Origin: Petrimonas sp964346415
GTDB taxonomy: Bacteria; Bacteroidota; Bacteroidia; Bacteroidales; Dysgonomonadaceae
Direction of reading: 5' to 3'
Assembly: GCA_964346415.1 (NCBI GenBank)
Contig: CAYFUQ010000005.1
Location: 4,445 to 68,444 of the forward strand
DNA: 64,000 bases
In this document: in pieces, positions 42,951 to 51,524 of the stretch
Position numbering within the stretch: position 1 is the stretch's first letter
Layout of the letters: each line of letters starts with the position of its first letter
The notes under the pieces: model-generated
Database searches by the model: none
The model's input: the letters and a program-made list of their open reading frames with translations, nothing else
What the model was told of the DNA's origin: nothing
Program-made: the position numbers and the translations under genes

Positions 42951-44584
42951 AACAAAACATATTTCTTATCAGAGTAGTTTTTACTTTATTTCTATTCTTT
43001 AATATTACTAACATATCTGCACAAAACTTCGTTTCCAAAGCATGGTCCAGTGACTTAGGCAACGGCACATACAAGAATCCTGTTTTGTTTGCAGACTACT
43101 CAGACCCGGATGTTTGTCGTGTAGGAAACGATTATTATATGACAGCATCAAGCTTCAATTGTGTCCCCGGCTTACCTATCCTACATTCCACAGATATGAT
43201 AAACTGGAAACTGATTGGACACGCAATTGACAGACTCGAACCGTATGATCATTTTTCCAAAGCACAACATGGCAATGGCGTATGGGCACCTGCTATTCGT
43301 TATCACAACGATGAGTTTTATATTTATTATGGCGACCCCGACTTTGGAATATTCATGGTTAAAGCAAAAGACCCTGCCGGAAAATGGGAAAAACCTGTAT
43401 TGGTGAAAGAAGGGAAGGGACTTATAGACTCATGTCCTTTTTGGGATGAAGATGGAAAAGCATATTTAGTTCATGCTTATGCTGGCAGTCGTGCAGGAAT
43501 CAAGAGCGTTTTGACAATTGCTGAGATGAATGCTGAGGGAACAAAAGTAATAACCCCAAGCAGAATTATATATGACGGACACAATATTGACCCAACCATC
43601 GAAGGACCAAAGTTTCATAAACGAAATGGATACTACTACATCTTTGCACCTGCTGGCGGGGTTTCTACCGGCTGGCAAGTGGTGTTGCGTTCAAAAGATA
43701 TTTATGGTCCCTATGAGCGTAAAGTCGTAATGGCACAGGGTGATACCGAAATCAACGGTCCTCACCAGGGGGCATGGGTTGACACTCCGCAAGGAGAAGA
43801 CTGGTTCTATCACTTTCAGGATGTGGGCACAGTGGGGAGAATTGTACATCTGCAACCTATGAAATGGAATGGCGATTGGCCTGTGATGGGTGTTGATAAA
43901 AATAATACCGGAACCGGTGAGCCTGTGATGGTTTATAAAAAACCTAATACAGGTGTTACATCTCCAATAATGACACCTGCTGATAGTGATGAATTTGATT
44001 CTGAGACTCTTGGCTTGCAATGGCAGTGGCACTCAAATCCTATGGACTGGTGGCATTATCTGGACACTAACAATAAGTTGCTGCATCTATATTCTGTTCC
44101 AACAGCTGATGACTATGTTAGCTTATGGGATGTTCCCAACTTATTGATGCAAAAGTTTCCTTCAAACAAGTTTACAGCAACAAGTAAGTTCACATTTAAG
44201 CCTTCATCGGCAATCAAGGGTGAGAAAGCTGGTTTTGTTGTGATGGGTATGGATTATGGTTCACTGGTGTTTGAAAGCACTGATAATGGATTCACACTTA
44301 GCCAGGTTGAATGTAAAAAGGCTGACAGAGGTGGCAAAGAGGTGGTTAATGAGAGTGTGAACCTTGCCGAGTCAACCTTATATGTTAGAGTTAAGGTAAA
44401 TCCTGACTCCAAATGTCAGTTTAGCTATAGCACCGACGGAAAGAAGTTCAAAAACTTAGGAAAAGAATTCGTTGCCAGAGAAGGTAAATGGATTGGAGCA
44501 AAGGTTGGTTTTTATTGTACTCGTCCCGTTAGCAACAATGATGGAGGTATGATGTCTATCGATTGGTTTAGAGTAGATAAATAA
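42947..44584 (+). CDS. GH43 glycosidase (beta-xylosidase/alpha-L-arabinofuranosidase type)
   Basis: The 545-residue protein has a signal peptide (about 1-25, SAQ) and a five-bladed propeller with the GH43 base Asp53 in YSDPDVCRVGNDYYM and the acid Glu219 in TIEGPKFHKRNGYYYIFAP. The C-terminal 200 residues form a beta-sandwich (DEFDSETLGLQWQWHSNP, then WIGAKVGFYCTRP), as in long GH43 enzymes. Members act on xylosides or arabinosides, so here it could remove xylose or arabinose side chains from pectin. The exact sugar cannot be told. It overlaps the PL1 gene by four bases and is seven bases from the last enzyme. Confidence 0.9.
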   Translation: MKQNIFLIRVVFTLFLFFNITNISAQNFVSKAWSSDLGNGTYKNPVLFADYSDPDVCRVGNDYYMTASSFNCVPGLPILHSTDMINWKLIGHAIDRLEPYDHFSKAQHGNGVWAPAIRYHNDEFYIYYGDPDFGIFMVKAKDPAGKWEKPVLVKEGKGLIDSCPFWDEDGKAYLVHAYAGSRAGIKSVLTIAEMNAEGTKVITPSRIIYDGHNIDPTIEGPKFHKRNGYYYIFAPAGGVSTGWQVVLRSKDIYGPYERKVVMAQGDTEINGPHQGAWVDTPQGEDWFYHFQDVGTVGRIVHLQPMKWNGDWPVMGVDKNNTGTGEPVMVYKKPNTGVTSPIMTPADSDEFDSETLGLQWQWHSNPMDWWHYLDTNNKLLHLYSVPTADDYVSLWDVPNLLMQKFPSNKFTATSKFTFKPSSAIKGEKAGFVVMGMDYGSLVFESTDNGFTLSQVECKKADRGGKEVVNESVNLAESTLYVRVKVNPDSKCQFSYSTDGKKFKNLGKEFVAREGKWIGAKVGFYCTRPVSNNDGGMMSIDWFRVDK

Positions 44585-44591
44585 TATAAAT

Positions 44592-46463
44592 ATGAAGAAA
44601 AATATTCTTACAACAATAGCATTTTTTATCATTGCACTATCATCATTACCCCTTTTTTCACAAAAGGTAATCATTGATGGTGTGCCGAGAGATACCAGCT
44701 ACACCGTCAGTGGGACATTTTTGAAAGAAAAAAAGTTTTTTCCAATAATTAGTGTTGTTGATACAGTGCTGCCAAAGGGTTTATTATCGTATGAGAGTAT
44801 TGCATATAAAAAACTATCAGGGAGCAGAGAGCTTACATTGTCGATATATCGACCTGATGATAAGCACACGTACCCTGTTGTTTTGATGATTCATGGGGGT
44901 GGCTGGAATTCGGGCACCCCTGATATGCAAAAGGCATTGGGAATAAATCTTGCTAAAAAGGGATTTGTAACTGCTACTGTGGAGTATCGTTTGATACCGG
45001 AAGCACTCTATCCCGCAGCAGTTGACGACTTGAATGATGCTGTGTCGTGGATTGTCAATAATTCAAATAACTATGGCATTGATGCAACAAAACTTGCTGT
45101 TGCCGGTGGTTCGGCAGGTGGACATCTGGCCGGACTGATTGGCACAAAAAATATTGACGGTCACATCAAGGCTGTTGTTAATATTGATGGCATAACAACC
45201 TTTGTTCATCCTGAGTCAATTGACCGTGCCGAGCTTGCCAAACAAGAGGGTAAAAGCTTACCTGTTGATGCTGTTTGGCTTGGGGGTACATATTCGGACA
45301 GGGCTGAGGTTTGGAAAGATGCCTCTTCACTGTTTTGGGTGAACGAAAACTCTGCGCCAATGTGCTTTATAAATAGTTCTATACCACGCTTTCACAACGG
45401 AAGGGAAGAGCATATACAAAAACTCGACAGTCTGGGTATCTATTCCTATATTCATGAGTTTGAAAGCAGTCCTCACACTTTCTGGCATTTCCATCCCTGG
45501 CACTTGACTGCTGTGGGTGTAGCAGTCAACTTTCTGAATAATGTGTTTAATGACAAAACTGATGTCAAGACAGATGAGTATGATATTGTAGTGGCTCAAG
45601 ATGGCAGTGGCGATTATCTTAGAGTTCAGGATGCAATTGATGCAGTTCCCGACTTCAGAAAGCAACCTACCAGAATATTTATTCGCAATGGCTTTTATCA
45701 TGAAAAGATAGTGATACCCGAAACTAAACAAGACCTGTTCTTAGTTGGAGAAGATAAATTCAAAACAATCATTTCTTACAACAATTATGCTTCAAAACAG
45801 GTCGCTATAGGCGGTGAGTTGGGCACATCAGGTTCAGCATCGATATATATAACTCCAAACAGATTTACGGCCGAAAACATCACCTTCCAAAATGCTGCAG
45901 GACCTGTGGGGCAGGCCGTGGCGGCGATAGTGAGAAGCGATGAGGCACAGTTTATAAATTGCCGCTTCCTGGGATTTCAGGATACTCTTTATACACACAA
46001 GCCCGGCAGCAAACAGTATTATGATAACTGCTACATCGAGGGTACGGTTGATTTTATCTTCGGTGCATCCACTGCCTATTTTGAAGAATGTGATATATAC
46101 TGCAAGCAAAACGGATATATAACAGCAGCCTCCACACCCGAAGGACAGCCGTATGGCTATGTGTTTCAAAACTGCAAAATATCCGGTGACGATTCCGACT
46201 CATTCTATCTGGGCAGACCGTGGCGTCCTTATGCCCACGTTGCTTTTATTGAGTGCGAACTAAGTAGCGTAATCAGACCCGCAGGCTGGGACAACTGGAG
46301 GAATGAGGCTAATGAAAAAACAGCACAATACCTTGAATACAATAACATAGGTGATGGTGCCGACATAACTCAAAGAGTTACCTGGACAAGACAGCTCACA
46401 CAAGAGGAGCTTTCTCAATACTCAAAGATTAATGTCTTGGGTGAATATTTTTTTAGGGATTGA
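44592..46463 (+). CDS. Bifunctional alpha/beta-hydrolase esterase - CE8 pectin methylesterase
   Basis: This 623-residue secreted protein (signal peptide about 1-24) joins two esterases. The first domain (about 70-320) is an alpha/beta-hydrolase of the hormone-sensitive-lipase or BD-FAE type with the oxyanion motif HGGGW (His101-Gly104) and the nucleophile Ser174 in GGSAGG. The second (about 330-620) is CE8: GPVGQAVAAIVR, Gln463-Asp464 in FQDTLY, Asp487 in DFIFG and Arg542 in LGRPW. A His pair in ESSPHTFWHFHPWH near 300 probably completes the triad of the first domain. The first domain may remove acetyl or feruloyl groups. It is the last gene of the operon. I do not see a strong terminator after it. 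Confidence 0.9.
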   Translation: MKKNILTTIAFFIIALSSLPLFSQKVIIDGVPRDTSYTVSGTFLKEKKFFPIISVVDTVLPKGLLSYESIAYKKLSGSRELTLSIYRPDDKHTYPVVLMIHGGGWNSGTPDMQKALGINLAKKGFVTATVEYRLIPEALYPAAVDDLNDAVSWIVNNSNNYGIDATKLAVAGGSAGGHLAGLIGTKNIDGHIKAVVNIDGITTFVHPESIDRAELAKQEGKSLPVDAVWLGGTYSDRAEVWKDASSLFWVNENSAPMCFINSSIPRFHNGREEHIQKLDSLGIYSYIHEFESSPHTFWHFHPWHLTAVGVAVNFLNNVFNDKTDVKTDEYDIVVAQDGSGDYLRVQDAIDAVPDFRKQPTRIFIRNGFYHEKIVIPETKQDLFLVGEDKFKTIISYNNYASKQVAIGGELGTSGSASIYITPNRFTAENITFQNAAGPVGQAVAAIVRSDEAQFINCRFLGFQDTLYTHKPGSKQYYDNCYIEGTVDFIFGASTAYFEECDIYCKQNGYITAASTPEGQPYGYVFQNCKISGDDSDSFYLGRPWRPYAHVAFIECELSSVIRPAGWDNWRNEANEKTAQYLEYNNIGDGADITQRVTWTRQLTQEELSQYSKINVLGEYFFRD

Positions 46464-46629
46464 CCAGACTATCATTATTATTGAAGTTTTTCCTGTTGTT
46501 ATATTTTCAATATTATGAACATTTACTCTTCTTAAATGTTAGTAATTTATAAATAGAGATAGTGGCGTATTAAGTTTATATTTAACTTTTTTGATACTTT
46601 GGACGCACTTGTTCTGATTTTAAACCCTA

Positions 46630-46651
46630 TTGGCAGCTTTGATGCTGCCAA
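46630..46651. promoter_or_regulatory. Perfect 8-bp hairpin just upstream of the GNAT gene
   Basis: TTGGCAGC (46630-46637) pairs perfectly with GCTGCCAA (46644-46651) around TTTGAT. The following plus-strand bases are A-rich, and no T-run is present on either strand, so it is not a standard terminator. It lies 18 bases before the ATG at 46670. The 206-base gap also contains TACTTTGG near 46593, a weak -7 match. Confidence 0.4.
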
Positions 46652-46669
46652 AAATAAAATATATATATT

Positions 46670-47140
46670 ATGAATTACAGGAAAATCATTGAAGTAGAAT
46701 TCAAGGAATACACTGAGGAGGCACTTGAAAAATCATGGCTTTGGCTTAACGACCCACAGATTAAGGAATTAACCAACACTCCGGATTTCGACAAAGAATC
46801 GCAACGTGCCTGGTACGAATCTTTGAAAACCAGAACAGACTATTTCATAAGATCTATAGTTTATAAAGATCAGATTGTTGGCGTGTGCGGTCTCAAAAAG
46901 ATTAACGGCATTGATGCCGAAATGTGGGCTTATATTGGTGAAAAAGAATTCTGGGGAAAAACTATTGGAGCTCAAACTGCTGAATACCTTATTGATTATG
47001 GAAAGCAAATCAAGCTAGAGTCCATATATGCTATATATTTGAAAATAAACAAGGCGAGTATAAAAACGTCAAAAAGATTTGGCTTTGAATATGAATGTGA
47101 TTTAAATGAAAACGAAGTTCAGCTTAGACGAATGCTATGA
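46670..47140 (+). CDS. GNAT-family N-acetyltransferase
   Basis: The 156-residue protein fits the RimJ/RimL branch of GNAT enzymes. It has WLWLNDPQIKELTNTPDF, FIRSIVYKDQIVGVCGLKKI and the acetyl-CoA-binding region EFWGKTIGAQTAEYLIDYG, then the typical NKASIKTSKRFGFEYE. Similar proteins acetylate amino sugars or protein N-termini. Its position between a pectin operon and a polysaccharide locus, on the opposite strand from the latter, suggests it serves the polysaccharide genes, perhaps acetylating an amino sugar. The substrate is not shown by sequence. Confidence 0.85.
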   Translation: MNYRKIIEVEFKEYTEEALEKSWLWLNDPQIKELTNTPDFDKESQRAWYESLKTRTDYFIRSIVYKDQIVGVCGLKKINGIDAEMWAYIGEKEFWGKTIGAQTAEYLIDYGKQIKLESIYAIYLKINKASIKTSKRFGFEYECDLNENEVQLRRML

Positions 47141-47170
47141 TTAATTTAGAAAGAGTTAGAATTATAATGA

Positions 47171-47500
47171 ATGAGTGGCAAAGATATAGAGTTTGTTGTT
47201 TTTAACGACAATGCTTTACGCAAAAGTTGGTTTTGGTTGAATAATTACGAGATTAAGTATTTGACAGTAACTTTAAATTTTGATTTAGCCCAGTAAAGAG
47301 CTTGGTTTGAAAACCTTAAGTTCAGAAATGTTTATTACATCATGTCAAAAGTGTACAAAGGCACCATAGTTGGAGCTTTTGGATTTAAAAATATTACAAC
47401 TTCCGAAAGATAAGCTTAGATAGCAATCGGAGAATAGAATTTGTGGGACAAAATATTGGTCCATACGTTTTAATTTATTCACCGCGGGCGTCTTGTATTA
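47171..47500 (+). pseudogene. Decayed GNAT acetyltransferase, paralogue of the upstream gene
   Basis: From ATG 47171 the frame encodes sequence clearly related to the gene upstream: DNALRKSWFWLNNYEIKYLT against EALEKSWLWLNDPQIKELT, AWFENLKFRNVYYIMSKVYK against AWYESLKTRTDYFIRSIVYK, and IVGAFGFKNI against IVGVCGLKKI. It is broken by in-frame stops at 47294, 47411, 47417 and 47435. A frame shift near 47455 follows, after which IGPYVLIY resembles IGAQTAEYLI. It is 30 bases after the intact copy. Thus a tandem duplication has decayed. The 3' end is approximate. Confidence 0.85.
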
Positions 47501-47555
47501 TTTAAAGTGTATAAATTTTACTCCAATAAATGAGTCTATCTTATAGGTGTTGATA

Positions 47556-48434
47556 TTATATATTTATCAGTTTTACCGTTTCCTGTATATGAGCTTTACT
47601 TGAAGCTCCAAATACAACAGACTGAATGTTTTGATTATTGATGAATTCATAAGCCTCATCTGCAGGTATGGCCCCCGATGCAAGGGTTGACATACCCATG
47701 ATTTGGTAATCCTTTGGGTTGTTGTTGTCAATCGTTTCAATGTAACTGTTTACGTCTGGAGACATCAGATAACCTATCTTATTAAAAGATGTGCATATAA
47801 CTACTTCTTTTATATTCCATTCTTTTAGTTTATTGATAAGATATGGGAGATTCTGTGTGATAAGTCCTGGAGTAGCTTTGTACTTCTTTCGTATATAATC
47901 GCAATACTCGCTGAATATCTCTTTGATGCCGTAGCCCAGTATGAGGTCAGTTATAATGTTTTGCAAGAAAATCACATTTATATTTAATCCTTTGAATAAT
48001 TTCATTTCAACATCTATAAGCATTTGCATTATTTTGATTGCATCTTTGCCCAATACTGCCATACCACCTTTTGCCATCATACCCAGCACACTTGCAGCTG
48101 ATTGATTTTTAAAAAGAGTGTCATTTATAGCTGGCATAATTCCTTTTTCGGCAACCAGATTTGCATATTTGTGTGGATAGGGGATGGAAGGATACCAGTT
48201 TATATGGCCATATTTGCTCTTGTTTTTACGGAAATAATCGCAAATTGCGCCTGCGCGTTCGTTACTGTTGAGCATTATAGCTTGTACGCCACTATCAAAG
48301 GCAATTTGATATACTTTGAAGATGTTTTCTATATCAAAAAATCTCTCGGCAAGCTGTTGAGCTTTTTCTTGTGACATATGATTTATCCCGAAAAATTGAT
48401 TATCTCCAAAAACTATGTTATCTATTTTCTTCAT
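47556..48434 (-). CDS. Uncharacterised aldo-keto-reductase-like protein
   Basis: I do not recognise the 292-residue protein firmly. It begins MKKIDNIVFGDNQFFGINHMS, and its end, IMGMSTLASGAIPADEAYEFI followed by SVVFGASSKAHIQETVKLI, resembles the closing part of aldo-keto reductase barrels (a VFGASSK-type cofactor loop). Alternating hydrophobic segments such as VQAIMLNSNERAGAI and VVICTSFNKIG fit a TIM barrel. The usual Asp-Tyr-Lys-His catalytic set is not obvious. It is the last gene on the minus strand of the polysaccharide block and overlaps the oxidoreductase gene upstream by 17 bases, so both probably work on the same sugar. Confidence 0.5.
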   Translation of the reverse strand: MKKIDNIVFGDNQFFGINHMSQEKAQQLAERFFDIENIFKVYQIAFDSGVQAIMLNSNERAGAICDYFRKNKSKYGHINWYPSIPYPHKYANLVAEKGIMPAINDTLFKNQSAASVLGMMAKGGMAVLGKDAIKIMQMLIDVEMKLFKGLNINVIFLQNIITDLILGYGIKEIFSEYCDYIRKKYKATPGLITQNLPYLINKLKEWNIKEVVICTSFNKIGYLMSPDVNSYIETIDNNNPKDYQIMGMSTLASGAIPADEAYEFINNQNIQSVVFGASSKAHIQETVKLINI

Positions 48435-49464
48435 ACTTCAATTGTGAATTTGTTTCGTAATCTTTTATTATACTTTCAATAATCTCTAATGTGTCTGCTC
48501 CATCGCTGAATGAGCATATGTTCTTCTCTGTTTTTCCCAATATTGAATCAACAAAATGATATAGTTGGCTTGTGAATTCATTACCTCTCACATAAAATGG
48601 CACAGGTTTAAAAATATCGGTAATATATAGTGTATTCCAGCCTTTTCGGAGTTTGTGTTTTTCGTTTGGCTCATTTAAGAAGATTTTTAATGAATGTTGA
48701 TCGGCTAAAATCCTGCCACCTAAGCCAAATATCTCAATCTTGTTTGTAGGCTTACGATAACTTGTGTCGCACCAATTTACATATAGAGTGCCGATTATAC
48801 CGTTGTTATACAGAAAAGTTGTAGATGCTGTGTCTTCCACTTCTTTCGAATGAATGCTGTTTAGAGCAGAACCCACAACTTTGTCTGGTACGCCTACCAG
48901 GAAGTTAACCAGATTGATGGCATGCGATGCCATTTCAAAGAGAACTCCACCTCCGCCCTCACGTGTGGCTCGCCAGTTGGAACTATTTTCAGATTTTGTG
49001 AGCGTACTGCTAAACATTTCAGACTTGAATCTGATTACTTTGCCAATTAATCCTTCATTTATAAATTCCTGAGCCTTTATGAAAACTTGATTAAAACGGT
49101 TAACATAGCCTACCTGATTTGTCAGATTTGTATTGGCGCATAGTTGTGCCAGTTCAGATGCCTGATTGAATTTTGTTGTGAAAGGTTTTTCCACAAAGAC
49201 ATGTATACCCATTTCAATTGCTTTTTTTGTAATGATATAGTGAAGCACAGGTGGAGTGCAAACCAATACAGCATCTATTTGTGCTTTTTCAAACATATCG
49301 TTGTAATCCTTAAATGTCTTCACAGGCAAATACTTATCAATCATAGTCAGTATTAATCCTGAAGGATCGGCTACTGCTGTTATTTCGACGTCCGGACTGC
49401 TGTTAATAATGGAGTAATGGGTAATTCCCATTCGTCCTGCTCCAATAATCCCAAGTTTAATCAT
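48418..49464 (-). CDS. Gfo/Idh/MocA-family oxidoreductase
   Basis: The 348-residue protein has an N-terminal Rossmann fold with LGIIGAGRMGITHYS (NAD(P)-binding), VADPSG and the motif HVFVEKPFTT, in which the conserved EKP lysine serves catalysis. The C-terminal alpha/beta domain contains FEMASHAINLVNFLVG, with the usual His near the active site. Such enzymes oxidise or reduce sugars, often nucleotide sugars. In this locus it may prepare or modify a sugar for the polysaccharide, together with the AKR-like protein. The gene follows the GT26 gene by four bases. Confidence 0.9.
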   Translation of the reverse strand: MIKLGIIGAGRMGITHYSIINSSPDVEITAVADPSGLILTMIDKYLPVKTFKDYNDMFEKAQIDAVLVCTPPVLHYIITKKAIEMGIHVFVEKPFTTKFNQASELAQLCANTNLTNQVGYVNRFNQVFIKAQEFINEGLIGKVIRFKSEMFSSTLTKSENSSNWRATREGGGGVLFEMASHAINLVNFLVGVPDKVVGSALNSIHSKEVEDTASTTFLYNNGIIGTLYVNWCDTSYRKPTNKIEIFGLGGRILADQHSLKIFLNEPNEKHKLRKGWNTLYITDIFKPVPFYVRGNEFTSQLYHFVDSILGKTEKNICSFSDGADTLEIIESIIKDYETNSQLKYEENR

Positions 49465-49468
49465 ACTC

Positions 49469-50209
49469 CTAGTCTTTTCTAATTCTTAAAATATTTAATA
49501 CTAAATGTCCAAAAAACAAGAATACCATAGGGTATCTCTTCAGTATTTCAGGACGCTTAATCGTTCTTATCAACCACAACAGATGTAGCTTTGCCCATAT
49601 TGGATTGGGTTCCTCCATAGTTCCTGCATACCAGTCAAAAACCTGACCGATTGTTATAGTTACCGATGCGTTAATCATGTCAAAATGTTTGTGAGCCCAT
49701 TTCTCTTGTTTTGGAGCAGTCATACCAACACATAGCAGATGGGGCTCAAATGCATTTATTGCGTCTATCATTCCCTGGCTGTCTTCTTCTGAAAATTCTA
49801 CTTTGTAGGGAGGTGAATAGGTGGCTACGGTTATATTAGGATAATCAATTGCTGCTCTTTCTCTTATTAAGTCTAAAACCTTATCACTGGAACCTAGGAA
49901 AAACACACGCCCTGATATCTCATTAGCTTTATTCATAAAACACCTAAAGTTGTCAAGTCCCTGTTGTTTTTTTAGTACTTTGCCTTTTAATAGTACTGCA
50001 GCCAAACCAAAGTACTCTCCATCCAGAGTCAGTACACCGGAGTTTTGCAGGGCTTCTTTAAAATCGTTATCTTTTGTGGCAATACCATATGAATTGGGGC
50101 TAATAGTGTTAACAAGAGTTTTGTCATTAAACGATACCTTACTAAGGTCATCATTTAACACGTTATATCCCATTACACTTACAGTATTTATATTATTATT
50201 TATAGACAT
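49469..50209 (-). CDS. WecG/TagA/CpsF-family glycosyltransferase (GT26)
   Basis: GT26 enzymes add the second sugar to an undecaprenyl-pyrophosphate-linked sugar. The 246-residue protein has NSYGIATKDN (substrate region), the general base Asp63 in TLDGEYFGLAA (equivalent to the essential Asp of TagA), and VGMTAPKQEKWAHKHF, the family hallmark. The C-terminal appendage (RPEILKRYPMVFLFFGHLVLNIL) is basic and hydrophobic, as needed for membrane attachment. It is 103 bases downstream of the WecA-type transferase that would make its acceptor. Confidence 0.93.
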   Translation of the reverse strand: MSINNNINTVSVMGYNVLNDDLSKVSFNDKTLVNTISPNSYGIATKDNDFKEALQNSGVLTLDGEYFGLAAVLLKGKVLKKQQGLDNFRCFMNKANEISGRVFFLGSSDKVLDLIRERAAIDYPNITVATYSPPYKVEFSEEDSQGMIDAINAFEPHLLCVGMTAPKQEKWAHKHFDMINASVTITIGQVFDWYAGTMEEPNPIWAKLHLLWLIRTIKRPEILKRYPMVFLFFGHLVLNILRIRKD

Positions 50210-50312
50210 GTAATTGGTGTGTTAGCGTTTGTAATTATTTATTTAAATCTGGGAGTGACAAAGAACACGTTGCTTTTACCTAATCCCATTTTAATTATGT
50301 CATTCCTTTATT

Positions 50313-51380
50313 TTACTGTACAATTGTTTCTTTACTATCTTGGAAAGTGGGTTGCAACATTTTATTTAATAGTGAGTCTCCTCTTTTTACTCTTAAGCCA
50401 AACTCTTTCATAAGTTTGAATTTTATAAAATAAAGTGAGACCAAAAGAATTAGTGTGATTGCAAATACTTGCCATCCTGCATTTGAATAAAATGCTATTA
50501 ATAATGTGGAAATTAATACTTGAAGCAAAAAGTAACACAATGAAACAAGCCTGTGTGACATTCCCATTTCATTGACCATAATTTGACAAAGATGTATGCG
50601 GTGGGCTATTGTTATGTTTTCTCCCAGATAAATACGATGCAAAATGGTAAGAATACTGTCAATCCCATATACCATCAAAAAGCCAAGCCATATTAGACTT
50701 CCTGTTTTTAGGATTAGAGCCAGTAAAAGAGTTGCGATCCAAAATCCAATACTTATACTTCCTACGTCTCCTGCAAAACAACGTGCTTTGGCTCTGAAAT
50801 TGTAGAAAAGAAATATGAATGATGCGATAATCGGGAACCAAATTAATTCAGGAGAAATAAAGCTGACAACATACAAGTTTACATATTGCAAAGAGCCAAG
50901 CACTGCAATATTGTATAGTCCCGTAATTCCATTAATTCCATCCATGAAGTTAAAGATGTTAACTATAGCAACAAACATTATATACGAAAGAATAATACCC
51001 CATAATGGAAGTGTATTGAATATTCCAAGTGCCATGAATGCAAACGTTGTGGATATGAAGTGAACAATCATCCTTGTGAGTGCTTTAAGTCTTACTACAT
51101 CATCCCAAAAGCTAACTATTGCAATTAGTGTTATGCCTATTATCAAAAATATTTTTTGAGGACCGGCAAAATAGAGAGATGCCAATACCATTGATAACCA
51201 GAAAATAATACCACCTCCGATTACAGTTACGGTTTTGTGTGAGCTCCGACCGTTTGGTACGTCAGAGATGTTGAGTTTGACTGCTATTCTCAAGTAAACT
51301 ATTTCTGCAATAAAAAGCACAATAAATAATGCAGCGTACTTTAGTACGGTCATTATGTCTAAAAATAATAATTGTGTCAT
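50313..51380 (-). CDS. WecA/MraY-family UDP-sugar:undecaprenyl-phosphate transferase
   Basis: This initiating transferase places the first sugar phosphate on undecaprenyl phosphate. The 355-residue protein has about ten membrane helices and the family motifs FWDDVVRLKAL (Mg-binding Asp pair), VNIFNFMDGINGI, CFAGDVGSISIGF and a cytosolic HRIYLGENITIAHRIHLCQ that resembles the HIHH region of WecA. It is probably specific for a UDP-HexNAc. An internal ATG at residue 10 is an alternative start. A 144-base gap with two copies of a 10-base repeat precedes it. Confidence 0.93.
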   Translation of the reverse strand: MTQLLFLDIMTVLKYAALFIVLFIAEIVYLRIAVKLNISDVPNGRSSHKTVTVIGGGIIFWLSMVLASLYFAGPQKIFLIIGITLIAIVSFWDDVVRLKALTRMIVHFISTTFAFMALGIFNTLPLWGIILSYIMFVAIVNIFNFMDGINGITGLYNIAVLGSLQYVNLYVVSFISPELIWFPIIASFIFLFYNFRAKARCFAGDVGSISIGFWIATLLLALILKTGSLIWLGFLMVYGIDSILTILHRIYLGENITIAHRIHLCQIMVNEMGMSHRLVSLCYFLLQVLISTLLIAFYSNAGWQVFAITLILLVSLYFIKFKLMKEFGLRVKRGDSLLNKMLQPTFQDSKETIVQ

Positions 51381-51524
51381 ATCTTGAATTTTTACGAGTT
51401 AATAATTTTAATCTGTGTATAATCCTTATGTCGATACCAAAAGCGCATTTTCATTATAATTCATTCAAGTACGTAAAATTTAAAAAATACTGCGTCTTAT
51501 ATAATACTGCGTGTGAACCAAAAT

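Noticed and set aside
46630..46651. Hairpin upstream of the GNAT gene as a rho-independent terminator
   Set aside because: No T-run follows the stem on either strand, so it is kept only as an unassigned hairpin.
50219..50413. Hydrophobic 64-residue plus-strand frame near the WecA-type gene
   Set aside because: It needs a GTG start, overlaps the 3' end of an opposing gene, and its hydrophobicity mirrors the membrane gene on the other strand.
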